From contig NZ_AYKG01000009.1 in assembly GCF_003788585.1 (NCBI RefSeq), positions 1-64,000 of the forward strand: 64,000 nucleotides of DNA, in the 5' to 3' direction. Positions 52,852-61,502 of the stretch are shown here, in pieces. Position 1 is the stretch's first letter; each line of letters begins with the position of its first letter. Under the pieces are notes generated by a model that saw only the letters and a list, made by a program, of their open reading frames with translations, was not told where the DNA came from and ran no database searches. The DNA comes from Salinisphaera japonica YTM-1. Lineage in GTDB: Bacteria > Pseudomonadota > Gammaproteobacteria > Nevskiales > Salinisphaeraceae. The translations under genes and the position numbers were made by a program.

Positions 52852-53721
52852 TTAGTCCTGGCGCTGATAGCCGAGCTTGGCCAGCAGCCCGTCGAATTCG
52901 TCGAGGTCGTGAAAAGCGATTCGTAGTTCGCCCTTGCGGGTATCGGGCATGAAACGGATCGATACCGTATTGCCCAGGTGTTCGGCCAGTGCGCGTTCCA
53001 TCGCGCCCAGATCGGCGCCGGTGTCGGTATCCGGGGCCGGCGGGCCGGCTGCCTCGGGCGTGTCGTCCTTGGCCCACTGCTCGAGTTGACGCACGGAGGC
53101 GCCGGCTTTGGCCGCCCGCTGCGCCAGCTCGATCTGGCGCAGCGGGGCCAGCCCGGCCAGAACCTTGGCATGCCCGAGCGATAGCCGGTGTGCATCCAGC
53201 AGACTCTGCACGCTGGGCGCCAGCTGGCGCAGCCGCAGGTAGTTGGTGACATACACGCGCGATTTGCCGATGCGCTGGGCGATGGCTTCGTGCGTCAGGC
53301 CGTGGGCGCCCCCCAGGCGCGCCAGGCCGTTGGCGGTGTCCATCACGCCCAGCGATTCGCGTTGCAGGTTTTCGATCAATCCGAGAACGCCGGCATCCGC
53401 GGGCGACAGATCGTTTCGCACGATCGCCGGCAGCTCGGCCAGGCCCGCACGCTGGGCCGCGCGCCAGCGACGCTCGCCGGCGATCAGCGTATAACCCTGG
53501 GTTTCGTCGCCGCTCACCACCACCGGCTGGACAACGCCGGCCGTGGCGATCGAGTCGGCCAGTTCGGCCAGGCTCGCCGCGTCGAAGTGCGTACGCGCCT
53601 GGTCACGATCGCGCTTGATCCACTCGATGGGCAGGGCGACGATTGTGTTTGTCGTGGTGTTTGCCGCGCTGTCCGCCGCGGCCCCGGTCGCGCGGGGCAT
53701 TTTGGCATTTTCAGTGGTCAT
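52852..53721 (-). CDS. ParB/RepB/Spo0J family DNA-binding protein without ParA
   Basis: This protein of about 289 residues has a ParB N-terminal CTPase-type domain: LPIEWIKRDRDQARTHFD, TLIAGERRWRAAQRAGL and LIENLQRESL. Next is the helix-turn-helix HEAIAQRIGKSRVYVTNYLRLRQL and a C-terminal region (VSIRFMPDTRKGELRIAFHDLDEFD) for dimerisation. It looks like a chromosome-type ParB, but no parA is adjacent and no parS (TGTTTCACGTGAAACA-like) was noticed. Its gene converges with the cytochrome operon and is divergent from the lipid operon. It may be the true chromosomal ParB separated from ParA, or a paralogue such as a Noc-like factor. Confidence 0.9.
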   Translation of the reverse strand: MTTENAKMPRATGAAADSAANTTTNTIVALPIEWIKRDRDQARTHFDAASLAELADSIATAGVVQPVVVSGDETQGYTLIAGERRWRAAQRAGLAELPAIVRNDLSPADAGVLGLIENLQRESLGVMDTANGLARLGGAHGLTHEAIAQRIGKSRVYVTNYLRLRQLAPSVQSLLDAHRLSLGHAKVLAGLAPLRQIELAQRAAKAGASVRQLEQWAKDDTPEAAGPPAPDTDTGADLGAMERALAEHLGNTVSIRFMPDTRKGELRIAFHDLDEFDGLLAKLGYQRQD

Positions 53722-53827
53722 CAACAGGCGTTTGCCCCGTGCTAAACTCGATCTACGTCGGTGCGAGTGTAAACATTCGTGCTTGATCGAGGTTCGGCCC
53801 GAGCCGGGGGAGGATCAAGTCCTGACT

Positions 53828-54646
53828 ATGCGTACCCGCAGATATCTCAAATCACGGCTGGTGCCGCGTGACGTCGAAGCGATCGTCGACGGCCTGCGGC
53901 TCGGCCATACCGGCTCGACTGGCTATGACCCCTGGGGGCTGAACCCCGACACCACAAAGATGACCTTCACCGTGGTGCGCTGGCTCTACGAGCGTTATTT
54001 CCGGGTCGTGGCCCACGGGCTGGACAACGTACCCGCAAGCGGGCGTGTCCTGTTGGTGGGCAACCACGGCGGCCAGCTGCCGCTGGACGGTGTGCTGGTC
54101 TCCTATGCCGTGGCCAGCCGCGGATCGGGCGCGCGCCTGCCGCGCTCGATGATCGAGCGCTGGTTTCCCTCGGTGCCGTTTCTGGGTAATTGGATGAGCT
54201 CGGTCGGCGGCGTGATCGGTGACCCGAAGAACTGCGCCAAGATGCTTGAGCGCGACGAGGCGCTGGTGGTGTTTCCCGAAGGCATTCGTGGCTCGGGCAA
54301 GCCGTATCGGCTGCGCTATCAGCTCCAGCGGTTCGGCCACGGCTTCATGCATCTGGCCATGGAGCACGACACGCCGATCGTGCCGGTCGGTATCGTCGGC
54401 TGTGAAGAGACCATGCCATCGCTGGGCAACATGCGCCCGCTGGCCCGGATGCTGGGCCTGCCGTATCTACCGCTCGCGCTGCCGGCGGTGTTGCCGGCGC
54501 GGGTGGTGCTGAATTTCGGCGCGCCCCTGTATTTCGGCGGTGAGCCCGGTAGCGAGGCCGAGGTCGCGCAGCGGGTCGAGACGGTCAAGGACGCCATCCG
54601 CGATCTGATCGACCAGGGCATCGCCCAACGACGGGATTTGATCTGA
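53828..54646 (+). CDS. Lysophospholipid acyltransferase family protein (PlsC-like)
   Basis: This protein of about 272 residues has the acyltransferase motifs VGNHGGQLPLDGV (catalytic His and Asp), FLGNWMSSVGGVIGDP and FPEGIRGSGK. There is no N-terminal signal or clear membrane helix. It would acylate a lysophospholipid or glycerol-phosphate type acceptor at the inner membrane. It is the first of five close-set genes on the plus strand; its TGA overlaps the next ATG by one base. Confidence 0.85.
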   Translation: MRTRRYLKSRLVPRDVEAIVDGLRLGHTGSTGYDPWGLNPDTTKMTFTVVRWLYERYFRVVAHGLDNVPASGRVLLVGNHGGQLPLDGVLVSYAVASRGSGARLPRSMIERWFPSVPFLGNWMSSVGGVIGDPKNCAKMLERDEALVVFPEGIRGSGKPYRLRYQLQRFGHGFMHLAMEHDTPIVPVGIVGCEETMPSLGNMRPLARMLGLPYLPLALPAVLPARVVLNFGAPLYFGGEPGSEAEVAQRVETVKDAIRDLIDQGIAQRRDLI

Positions 54647-55635
54647 TGACAGCCGCCACAGCGCACGCGATGCCCCGCACTCGGTCGGACGGTATCGGCC
54701 ACGGCAGCCGTGGCAAGGTCATGGTCACCGGCGCGGCCGGGGCGCTGGCCCAGCACGTCATCGCCGATCTGGTCGAGGCCGATTACGAGGTGGTGGGCAT
54801 CGAATTCCGCGGCCTGGGCGATGATTATCCCGATACGGTCGATTATGTCGTGGATTTCAATCAGCGCCCGTTCGAGGATGTCTTTCGCGAGCACGATTTC
54901 GTGGGCATCGTGCATCTGGGGCGTATCCGGTTCACCCAGTCCACTCGCGGCCGGCGGTACTCGGCTAACGTCGTGGGCACATCGCGCCTGCTGCGTCTGG
55001 CGCGCAAGTACGGCGTGACCAAGGTCCTCGCACTATCGACCTACCATGTCTACGGCGCGGATCCGGCCAATCCCAGCCTGATCGACGAGGAGTATCCGAT
55101 GCGCGCGGCCAACCTCATGCCCGAGGTGGTCGATGCGGTCGAGCTGGAGAACCTGTTTAATATCCAGCTCTATAAACACCCCGAGCTGAATATCGTGATC
55201 CTGCGGCCGTGCAATATCGCCGGCCCCGGCATCAACAACGAGATCAGTCGCATGCTGGCTCAGCGTGTCGCCCCGTGCCTGGTCGGCTTTTCCCCGCTGA
55301 TGCAGTTCATCCACGTGGCCGATATGTCGCGCGCGGTGTGCATGGCATTCGAGCAAAACCATCCCGGCGTATATAATGTTGCGCCGAATGATTATGTAAC
55401 CTATCAGGACGCGCTGGTCGCGGCCGGCTGTCGTCGTCTGTTTCTGCCCTCGGTGCCGCCAGGGCTTGCCAGACGATCGATGCGTGCGCTGGGTCGTCTG
55501 GCGCCGCCGGCCTATCTGGTCGATTTCTTCAAGTACGCGGTCATCGTGGATGGTTCCCTATTTGCGCGTACCTTCGATTTCCAGCCGAATTATGCGCTGG
55601 AGAGTCTGTTCGCGGACTACCGCGCCCGTAAATAA
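54646..55635 (+). CDS. Extended SDR (epimerase/dehydratase-like), YxxxK motif not seen
   Basis: This 329-residue NAD(P)-binding protein has the Rossmann motif VTGAAGALAQHVI at about residues 26-38, VVGIEF, ALSTYHVYG, RPCNIAGPG and a VYNVAPND segment, all of extended SDR layout. At the place where the catalytic YxxxK usually stands the sequence reads MPEVVDAVELENLFN, so the normal Tyr/Lys pair is missing. It may bind NAD(P) without standard oxidoreductase chemistry. It is coupled to the acyltransferase gene. Confidence 0.8.
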   Translation: MTAATAHAMPRTRSDGIGHGSRGKVMVTGAAGALAQHVIADLVEADYEVVGIEFRGLGDDYPDTVDYVVDFNQRPFEDVFREHDFVGIVHLGRIRFTQSTRGRRYSANVVGTSRLLRLARKYGVTKVLALSTYHVYGADPANPSLIDEEYPMRAANLMPEVVDAVELENLFNIQLYKHPELNIVILRPCNIAGPGINNEISRMLAQRVAPCLVGFSPLMQFIHVADMSRAVCMAFEQNHPGVYNVAPNDYVTYQDALVAAGCRRLFLPSVPPGLARRSMRALGRLAPPAYLVDFFKYAVIVDGSLFARTFDFQPNYALESLFADYRARK

Positions 55636-55671
55636 GAACCCGTTTGTGGGCTCTTTCGAGGTCTAGCCTTC

Positions 55672-56460
55672 ATGCCAACGCTTACACGTCTATTCGCTCC
55701 GCTGGGCGGCCTGATGGCCATGCTGGTCCTGGCCGGGTGCGTGCACAGCCCGCCGTCGGATCCCTGGGATCCGTTAGAGCCGGTCAACCGTTTCAACTAC
55801 AAGGTCAACGACAAGGCCGACACCTATATTCTGCGCCCGGTGGCCAAGGGCTACGACACGATCGTGCCCGACCCGGTACAGGCCAGCGTGTCGAACTTCT
55901 TCGATAACGCCAGCCAGCCGATCACCATGGCCAACAGCCTGCTTCAGCTCAAATGGGGCAAGTTCAACCAGTCGCTGGGCCGGTTCATGATCAACACGAC
56001 CGCCGGCGTGGGCGGGTTGTTTGACGTGGCCACAAACCTGAACGTGCCGCATCCGGACGAGGATCTGGGCCAGACGCTGGGTTTCTGGGGGCTGGGTGCC
56101 GGGCCGTATCTGTATCTGCCGCTGCTGGGCCCGTCCAGCGGGCGTGAACTGGTGGGCAGCCTGGGCGACCAGTTCGCCAACCCCATCAACTACATCAACG
56201 AGTTCGACGAGATCGACGACGACTACCCGTGGGTGCCCTGGGTGCTGCGTGGTGTGCAGGGCGTCAACCTGCGGGCCAGCCTGCTTGGCTTTGACCAGAC
56301 GCTGGCACAGCAGTTTGATCCGTACGCGTTCGTGCGCAGCTATTATCTCGAGAACCGGCTGAAGAAAGTCTACGACGGCGACGTGCCCCCGGAGCTGACC
56401 GCGCCCAACGACACGGCCGACTTCCCGACGGCCAACGCCACCGACGATACGGCCGACTGA
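55672..56460 (+). CDS. mlaA: MlaA (VacJ) outer-membrane lipoprotein
   Basis: This 262-residue protein has lipobox LAGC. The MlaA domain has DPLEPVNRFNYKVNDKADTYI, VSNFFDNASQP, FMINTTAGVGGLFDVA, EDLGQTLGFWGLGAGPYLYLPLLGPSS and a final ENRLKKVYDG. It forms a channel in the outer membrane that removes mislocalised phospholipids from the outer leaflet and passes them to MlaC. No mlaFEDCB genes are nearby; here it sits with acyltransferases and a kinase-like gene. Confidence 0.95.
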   Translation: MPTLTRLFAPLGGLMAMLVLAGCVHSPPSDPWDPLEPVNRFNYKVNDKADTYILRPVAKGYDTIVPDPVQASVSNFFDNASQPITMANSLLQLKWGKFNQSLGRFMINTTAGVGGLFDVATNLNVPHPDEDLGQTLGFWGLGAGPYLYLPLLGPSSGRELVGSLGDQFANPINYINEFDEIDDDYPWVPWVLRGVQGVNLRASLLGFDQTLAQQFDPYAFVRSYYLENRLKKVYDGDVPPELTAPNDTADFPTANATDDTAD

Positions 56461-56467
56461 TCTGATC

Positions 56468-57163
56468 ATGTCGCCTGCGGCCGACCGGGCGGCGCTGCTT
56501 TGCATGACCCGTCATGAACTGCACGCCGCGGCCCGGCAGTATTTCAAGACCGCCGGGCCGACCGAGCCCGAGGTGGCGCTCGTTGAACACGGCGATACAC
56601 GGCTGGTGTTCAAGGATTATGGCCGGGCGCGCGGCTGGTTCGCGCGCATCATCGCCCCGATCCTGATCGCGCGCGAAGCCTCGGGGCTGGTGCATCTGCA
56701 GCACGTCGCCGGCGTGCCGCAGCTGGTGCGCCGGGTCGATCGCCGTGGGTTGCTCATCGAGTATTGCCCGGGGGTGCCCTGGGGCCAGGCCAAGCCGAGT
56801 GAGGCCGCGTATGGCCGCCTGGCGGATCTGCTGGCAACGATCCATCGCGCGGGTATCGCCCACGGCGATCTGCGCGGCGGCGGTAATTTTCTGGTCGACG
56901 ACAACGATCGGCCTTATATCGTGGATTTCGTGGCCCGCGTGAAACGCGGCTCGGCCTGGAATCTGGTCTGGAACTGGGTGTTCACTCGGTTTATGGCTGC
57001 CGACAACAGCGCGCTGGTCAAACTGCGGGCGCGACATGCCCCGCATCTGGTCAGCTTGGCCGAGAAACAGGCCATGGCCCATCGGGGACGCTTCGAGCGA
57101 CTGGCCCGGTCGGCCGGCGAAACCATCCGGCGTGCCACCCGGCATTTCGCGACCCGCGACTGA
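56468..57163 (+). CDS. Lipopolysaccharide-kinase-like protein (Kdo/WaaP fold)
   Basis: This 231-residue protein resembles the small Kdo/heptose kinase branch of the protein-kinase fold: LVFKDYGR (Lys), LLIEYCPG, catalytic loop IAHGDLRGGGNFLVDD, and PYIVDFVARVKRG, where the metal-binding DFG/DFD appears as DFV. It may phosphorylate an LPS-core sugar or a glycolipid on the cytoplasmic face. It lies 7 bp after mlaA and 15 bp before plsB, firmly within the phospholipid operon. Confidence 0.75.
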   Translation: MSPAADRAALLCMTRHELHAAARQYFKTAGPTEPEVALVEHGDTRLVFKDYGRARGWFARIIAPILIAREASGLVHLQHVAGVPQLVRRVDRRGLLIEYCPGVPWGQAKPSEAAYGRLADLLATIHRAGIAHGDLRGGGNFLVDDNDRPYIVDFVARVKRGSAWNLVWNWVFTRFMAADNSALVKLRARHAPHLVSLAEKQAMAHRGRFERLARSAGETIRRATRHFATRD

Positions 57164-57178
57164 TTTTCAAGGTTTTCG

Positions 57179-59671
57179 ATGACGCGTCTGCTGGTTCGAC
57201 TTCTGCTGATCTTCATGCCGCTCGTGCGTTGGCCGCTACGGGCCTGGATCCGTACCAAGGTCACGCCGACCGATCTCGACGAGCTGGATCTGGATCTGGA
57301 TAAGCCTGTCTGCTACGTGCTGCCGGCGGCCAGCGTGCTCGACTGGCTGGCCCTGGAGGCGGTGTGTGTGGCGCGTGGGCTGCCGCGGCCATATCTGGCC
57401 GGCAATCGCCCGCCCACGGTACGCCGCGCCGTGGTGCTGGCTGTGCCGGTCGGGCGCTCGCGTCATCGCACCGAGCTACAGCGTATCGTCACCCGTACGC
57501 TGCACGATCACTCGTTTGATGTGCAGATGGTACCCGTGTCGGTCTTCTGGGGGCGTAACCCGGTTCAGGAAACCTCGATCACGCGGATCCTGTTCGCCGA
57601 TTCGGATCGTTCCAGCCGGCTGCGCAAGCTGTTGATCGTGGCGATCAACGGCCGCAACACGCTGGTGCATTTCGGCCAGCCCGTGGATTACCACACCGTC
57701 ATGGGCCAGCCGGCCACGCCGGGGGTGCTGGTGCGCAAGCTGGTACGCGTACTGCGCGTGCATTTCCGCCGCCAGCGGGCCGCCACGCTCGGGCCGGGCG
57801 TGTCCCGGCGCAGCCAGCTCATCGATACGTTGATCGCCGATCCCGAAGTGGCCCACGCGATCACCGAAGGCGCACGCCGCGAGAAGAAAAACGTGGCCGT
57901 GTTGCGTGCTCGTGCCCGTGAGTACGCTGACGAGATCGCCGCCGATCATTCCAATATCGCCATCGGCTTCATGCTGCGCGTGTTGACCTGGCTATGGAAT
58001 CGCATCTACGACGGCATCGACGTCAAGCATCTGCCACGCCTGCGTAGTGCGGCGCATGACAATCGCGAGATCATCTATCTGCCGAGCCATCGCTCGCATA
58101 TGGATTATCTGCTGTTGTCCTACATCCTGTATCAGGAAGGCCTGGCGCTGCCCCAGATCGCCGCCGGCGTGAACCTGAATTTCTGGCCGGTGGGCGGCTT
58201 GTTGCGTCGCTGCGGTGCCTTCTATCTGCGTCGCAGCTTCAAGGGCGATCGGCTGTACACGGCGGTCTTTCGGGCCTATGTCGAAACGCTGGTCGCCCGT
58301 GGCCAGCCCATGAAATTCTATCCCGAGGGCGGGCGCAGCCGGACCGGGCGGCTGCTGGTACCCAAGACCGGCATGCTGCAGATGACCGTGGCCAGCGCGC
58401 TTTCGGCCAGCCGCGATGCACCGGTCTCGGTGGTGCCCGTCTATATCGGCTATGACCGCGTGATGGAGGTCAAGGGCTATTTCGACGAATTGAGCGGCAC
58501 GCGCGTGAAAAAAGGCGAGACCATGGGCGATCTCGTTCGCGGCTCGACCAAGGTGCTCTCGCGCAAGTATGGCCGGGTGTTTGTCTCGTTCGGCGAGCCG
58601 ATCGAACTGCAGGCGTTTGCGGATAAGCATCTGCCGGACTGGCGCGCCCGCATGGCCGACTTGTCGCTGGATGCGCGCCCGAAGTGGCTGCAGGGCTTTG
58701 TCGATACCCTGGCCACCGAAGTCATGTGCGGCATCAACGCCACCGCCACCCTCAACGCCACCGGCCTGGCCTCGCTCGTGCTGCTGGCCGCGCCCCAGAA
58801 ATCGGTGGCCGAGGACGAAATGGTACGCACGCTCGGCCTGCTGGCCGAAGTGGCCCGAGCCTGCCCGTATTCAAAGGATGCCAGCGCCCCCGAGCCCGAT
58901 GGCGCCGCGATTCTGGCCGAGGCCGAGCCGTTGATGCGCCTGATCCGGGCGCCGCATGCCTGGGGCGATATCCTGACCGTGGATTCACGCCAGAGCGTGC
59001 TGCTGACCTATACCCGTAACAACGTAATGCATCTGTTCGCGTTGCCCTCGTTGATCGCCAATTTCTTTGCCCACTTCGAGCAGCGCAACGAAAAAGCCCT
59101 GCTGGCCGACGCCGTGGAGCTGTATCCGCTATTGGCCTCCGAGCTTTTCCTGCGCTGGCCGGTCGATGACTGTCGCGATGCGCTGGTCGAAACCGTCAAC
59201 GGGCTGATCAGCTGCGGACTCCTGACGCGTACCGAAAAAGGCACGCTCAAGCGTCCCAAAGCTGGCAGCGACGGTTTCGCGGCTCTGAACAGCTTGGCCC
59301 GTATCATGCGCGAGTCGCTCGAGCGCTATGCCATGACCGCCACGCTGTTGTCGCATAACCTGGATACCGGCACCGTCGAACGCGCGCGCTTCGAGCGCCA
59401 GTGTCAGCTCATGGCCGAACGCATGGCGCTGCTGACCGGGCGTAACAGCCCCGAGTTCTTCGACGCGCGGCTGTTTCGCAACCACGTGGAAACCCTGGTG
59501 CGGGTCGGCCTGTTGCGCCGCGAAGGCAGCACGCTGCATATCGACGCCGAACTGCGCCATCTGGCCGAGCATGCCCTGCGTCTGCTGGGTTCGGATATTC
59601 GCCAGTCGATCGCTCACCTGACCTCGTTATCGCGCCTTGAGGACGGAGCGCCGAGTAATGCGCTTACTTGA
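57179..59671 (+). CDS. plsB: Glycerol-3-phosphate 1-O-acyltransferase
   Basis: This 830-residue protein has the PlsB acyltransferase blocks: LPSHRSHMDYLLLSY (HX4D), GAFYLRRSFKGDRLYTAVF, FYPEGGRSRTGRLLVPKTGML and VVPVYIGYDRVMEV. It uses acyl-ACP or acyl-CoA to make lysophosphatidic acid, the first step of phospholipid synthesis. It is the last gene of a five-gene operon that also carries a second acyltransferase, an SDR, mlaA and a kinase-like gene. Confidence 0.96.
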   Translation: MTRLLVRLLLIFMPLVRWPLRAWIRTKVTPTDLDELDLDLDKPVCYVLPAASVLDWLALEAVCVARGLPRPYLAGNRPPTVRRAVVLAVPVGRSRHRTELQRIVTRTLHDHSFDVQMVPVSVFWGRNPVQETSITRILFADSDRSSRLRKLLIVAINGRNTLVHFGQPVDYHTVMGQPATPGVLVRKLVRVLRVHFRRQRAATLGPGVSRRSQLIDTLIADPEVAHAITEGARREKKNVAVLRARAREYADEIAADHSNIAIGFMLRVLTWLWNRIYDGIDVKHLPRLRSAAHDNREIIYLPSHRSHMDYLLLSYILYQEGLALPQIAAGVNLNFWPVGGLLRRCGAFYLRRSFKGDRLYTAVFRAYVETLVARGQPMKFYPEGGRSRTGRLLVPKTGMLQMTVASALSASRDAPVSVVPVYIGYDRVMEVKGYFDELSGTRVKKGETMGDLVRGSTKVLSRKYGRVFVSFGEPIELQAFADKHLPDWRARMADLSLDARPKWLQGFVDTLATEVMCGINATATLNATGLASLVLLAAPQKSVAEDEMVRTLGLLAEVARACPYSKDASAPEPDGAAILAEAEPLMRLIRAPHAWGDILTVDSRQSVLLTYTRNNVMHLFALPSLIANFFAHFEQRNEKALLADAVELYPLLASELFLRWPVDDCRDALVETVNGLISCGLLTRTEKGTLKRPKAGSDGFAALNSLARIMRESLERYAMTATLLSHNLDTGTVERARFERQCQLMAERMALLTGRNSPEFFDARLFRNHVETLVRVGLLRREGSTLHIDAELRHLAEHALRLLGSDIRQSIAHLTSLSRLEDGAPSNALT

Positions 59672-59707
59672 GGGGAGCTGGCTTTGCGGCTTCGTTCTTT
59701 CTGTGAT

Positions 59708-60083
59708 CGTCCGCAAATAAACGCCAATACATGCGAATGTGGGTGTTCCGGGGCGGCTGGCGCAGCGTCGTAGCGCGGCTTGGCGGTGCCCTTCACCGCG
59801 GCGTCTGAGAAGGCGCGCGTGGGCCGCGGACCGTTTTCTTGTCGCACTTGTGGGCTGAATCCGCGCGGTCCTTGTGGCGAAGAACGCAAATGCTGTGGCT
59901 GGGTGCGGTGTTGTTGTGTCTGCGCGATGGTGGATTTGCGCTTGTTGTTCGTCCGTGAATAAAGACGGGCCATTTGCGATTCCGGGATCACGCATCAGTC
60001 ATTTGCGTTCATCGCGAATTAGGCCTGGAAGCGACTTCGATCCCGCCGTACTTCTCAGCCCATATTCGCGTTTATTTGCGGAC
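59708..60083. repeat. Intergenic inverted-repeat element D (376 bp)
   Basis: GTCCGCAAATAAACGCCAAT (59708-59727) and its mirror in 60064-60083 are reverse complements at 19 of 20 bases; the outward extension also pairs weakly. Degenerate inner modules are GCGAAGAACGCAAATG (59878-59893), TTCGTCCGTGAATAAAGACG (59948-59967) and TTTGCGTTCATCGCGAATTA (60002-60021). No gene is visible in the 536-bp gap 59672-60207 apart from this element. It is the longest copy of the family seen at 19956, 36517 and 45140. Confidence 0.75.
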
Positions 60084-60207
60084 AATAGTTCTAAAAAAGC
60101 CAGAATGAATACCCCGGCCGGCGACGCCACAGCAACGGGAATCGACGTTCACCGCGGCCCGTGGCAGTCTTTCACGATCTGATCGCTTTCAACCGAGCTT
60201 TTACCCC

Positions 60208-60471
60208 GTGCCGATTACTTCCCTGCTTTTCATCATCCTGTTCGTCGTGGCCAGCCTGTTTTATCTCGGGGCGGCGGTGGTTTGTTATCGGCGCGGCGAT
60301 CGATTGGCCTGGACACGGTTGGGCACGGGCATTGGTTTTGCCTTGATGGCCATCGGCTCGATCGCGCGCGATGATGCGCCGGGCAATCTGGTATTCATCG
60401 GCGCGATCATCGTGTTCGTCTCAGCCATTCTGACGGCGGTGCTCACGGCTCGCCGTGGGCGCCGCGGCTAG
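60208..60471 (+). CDS. Small three-helix membrane protein of unknown function
   Basis: This 87-residue protein from a GTG start has hydrophobic stretches at about 5-27, 40-53 and 61-80 and a basic end (RRGRRG). It has no recognised motif. It follows repeat element D and converges on sppA. Likely expressed, because its codon pattern matches neighbours, but no homologue is recalled. Confidence 0.55.
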   Translation: MPITSLLFIILFVVASLFYLGAAVVCYRRGDRLAWTRLGTGIGFALMAIGSIARDDAPGNLVFIGAIIVFVSAILTAVLTARRGRRG

Positions 60472-60494
60472 GCCACGGCCAAGCCACGGCCAGG

Positions 60495-61502
60495 CTAGCG
60501 CGCCAGCCCGCGCCAGAGATACAACGGCGTGGTGGCGTCGGTCAGCGTGCTTTCGGCCAGCTGGGAGACAAGGCTGGCCGAGGCGCCGTGGGTGCCCGCA
60601 GCGGCCCCGGCCGAAAGCGTGTCCGGGGCCCGCTTGCCACGGTAATAACGCACGAGCCGGGCATCGCTCGCGCCGATACGGCGCTCGGCGCGGGTGACGA
60701 CTTCATCCCGATGGGCGATGGCATCGACGAGTCCCAGCCGCTGGGCGGCGGTGGCTGAAAAGATACGTCCGTCGGTGATGGTCGCCAGCTGATCGCGGTC
60801 CAAGCGGGCGCCGCGGCTGGTGCGGACCACGCCCACGAAGCGTTGAAACAGCGCATCGACCACATCGTCAACGATCGCCTGCTCGTCAGGACGGGGCGGG
60901 CGTAGCGGCGAGAGCAGATCCTTGTGTACGCCCGAGGTCACGCTGGCATCACGCAGGCCCAGTTTGTCGAGCAGCCCGGCAGCGTTGACGTTGACGATGA
61001 TCACGCCGATCGAGCCGGTAATCGTCGTGGGCTGGGCGATGACTTCATCGGCCGCCATGGCGATATAGTAGCCGCCCGAGGCCGCAACGCCGCCCAGGCT
61101 GGCGATCACGGGCTTGCCGGTGGCCTGATGAAACGCGGTGATCCGGTGATAGATCTCGTCGCTGGCGGCGACCGTGCCGCCGGGACTGTCGATACGCAGG
61201 ATGACCGCCTTGATCGCGTCGTCGTCTGCGGCCTTGTCGAGGCTGCGCTCGATCTGGGTCAGCGCCGAGTCGTTATGCACCAGGCCAAACGCGCTCGACT
61301 GCGGGTGCGAGGCAATGAAGCCGGTCACCGGCAGCCACAGGATCTTGTCGGCCCCGCCGCCGGAGATCGTGGTTTCGTGCAGGCCGGGATCACCGGCGCT
61401 GGACAGCGGGGCATTCACGGTGATGCAGCCGGCCAGTGCCGACACGACGGCAAGGGCGACGGTGAATGCCAAGAGCCGGCGCTGGATTCGATAGGCCGAC
61501 AT
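60495..61502 (-). CDS. sppA: Signal peptide peptidase SppA, S49 family (short form, lipoprotein)
   Basis: This 335-residue protein has lipobox LAGC. The S49 core has AVILRIDSPGGTVAASDEIY, a catalytic Ser in LGGVAASGGYYIAMAADEV and ITGSIGVIIV, with GLVDAIAHRDEV at the end. It is the single-domain form of about 300 residues. An N-terminal lipid anchor instead of the usual transmembrane helix is the main oddity. It would digest cleaved signal peptides or membrane proteins. Its ATG overlaps the stop of the preceding gene by one base. Confidence 0.93.
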   Translation of the reverse strand: MSAYRIQRRLLAFTVALAVVSALAGCITVNAPLSSAGDPGLHETTISGGGADKILWLPVTGFIASHPQSSAFGLVHNDSALTQIERSLDKAADDDAIKAVILRIDSPGGTVAASDEIYHRITAFHQATGKPVIASLGGVAASGGYYIAMAADEVIAQPTTITGSIGVIIVNVNAAGLLDKLGLRDASVTSGVHKDLLSPLRPPRPDEQAIVDDVVDALFQRFVGVVRTSRGARLDRDQLATITDGRIFSATAAQRLGLVDAIAHRDEVVTRAERRIGASDARLVRYYRGKRAPDTLSAGAAAGTHGASASLVSQLAESTLTDATTPLYLWRGLAR

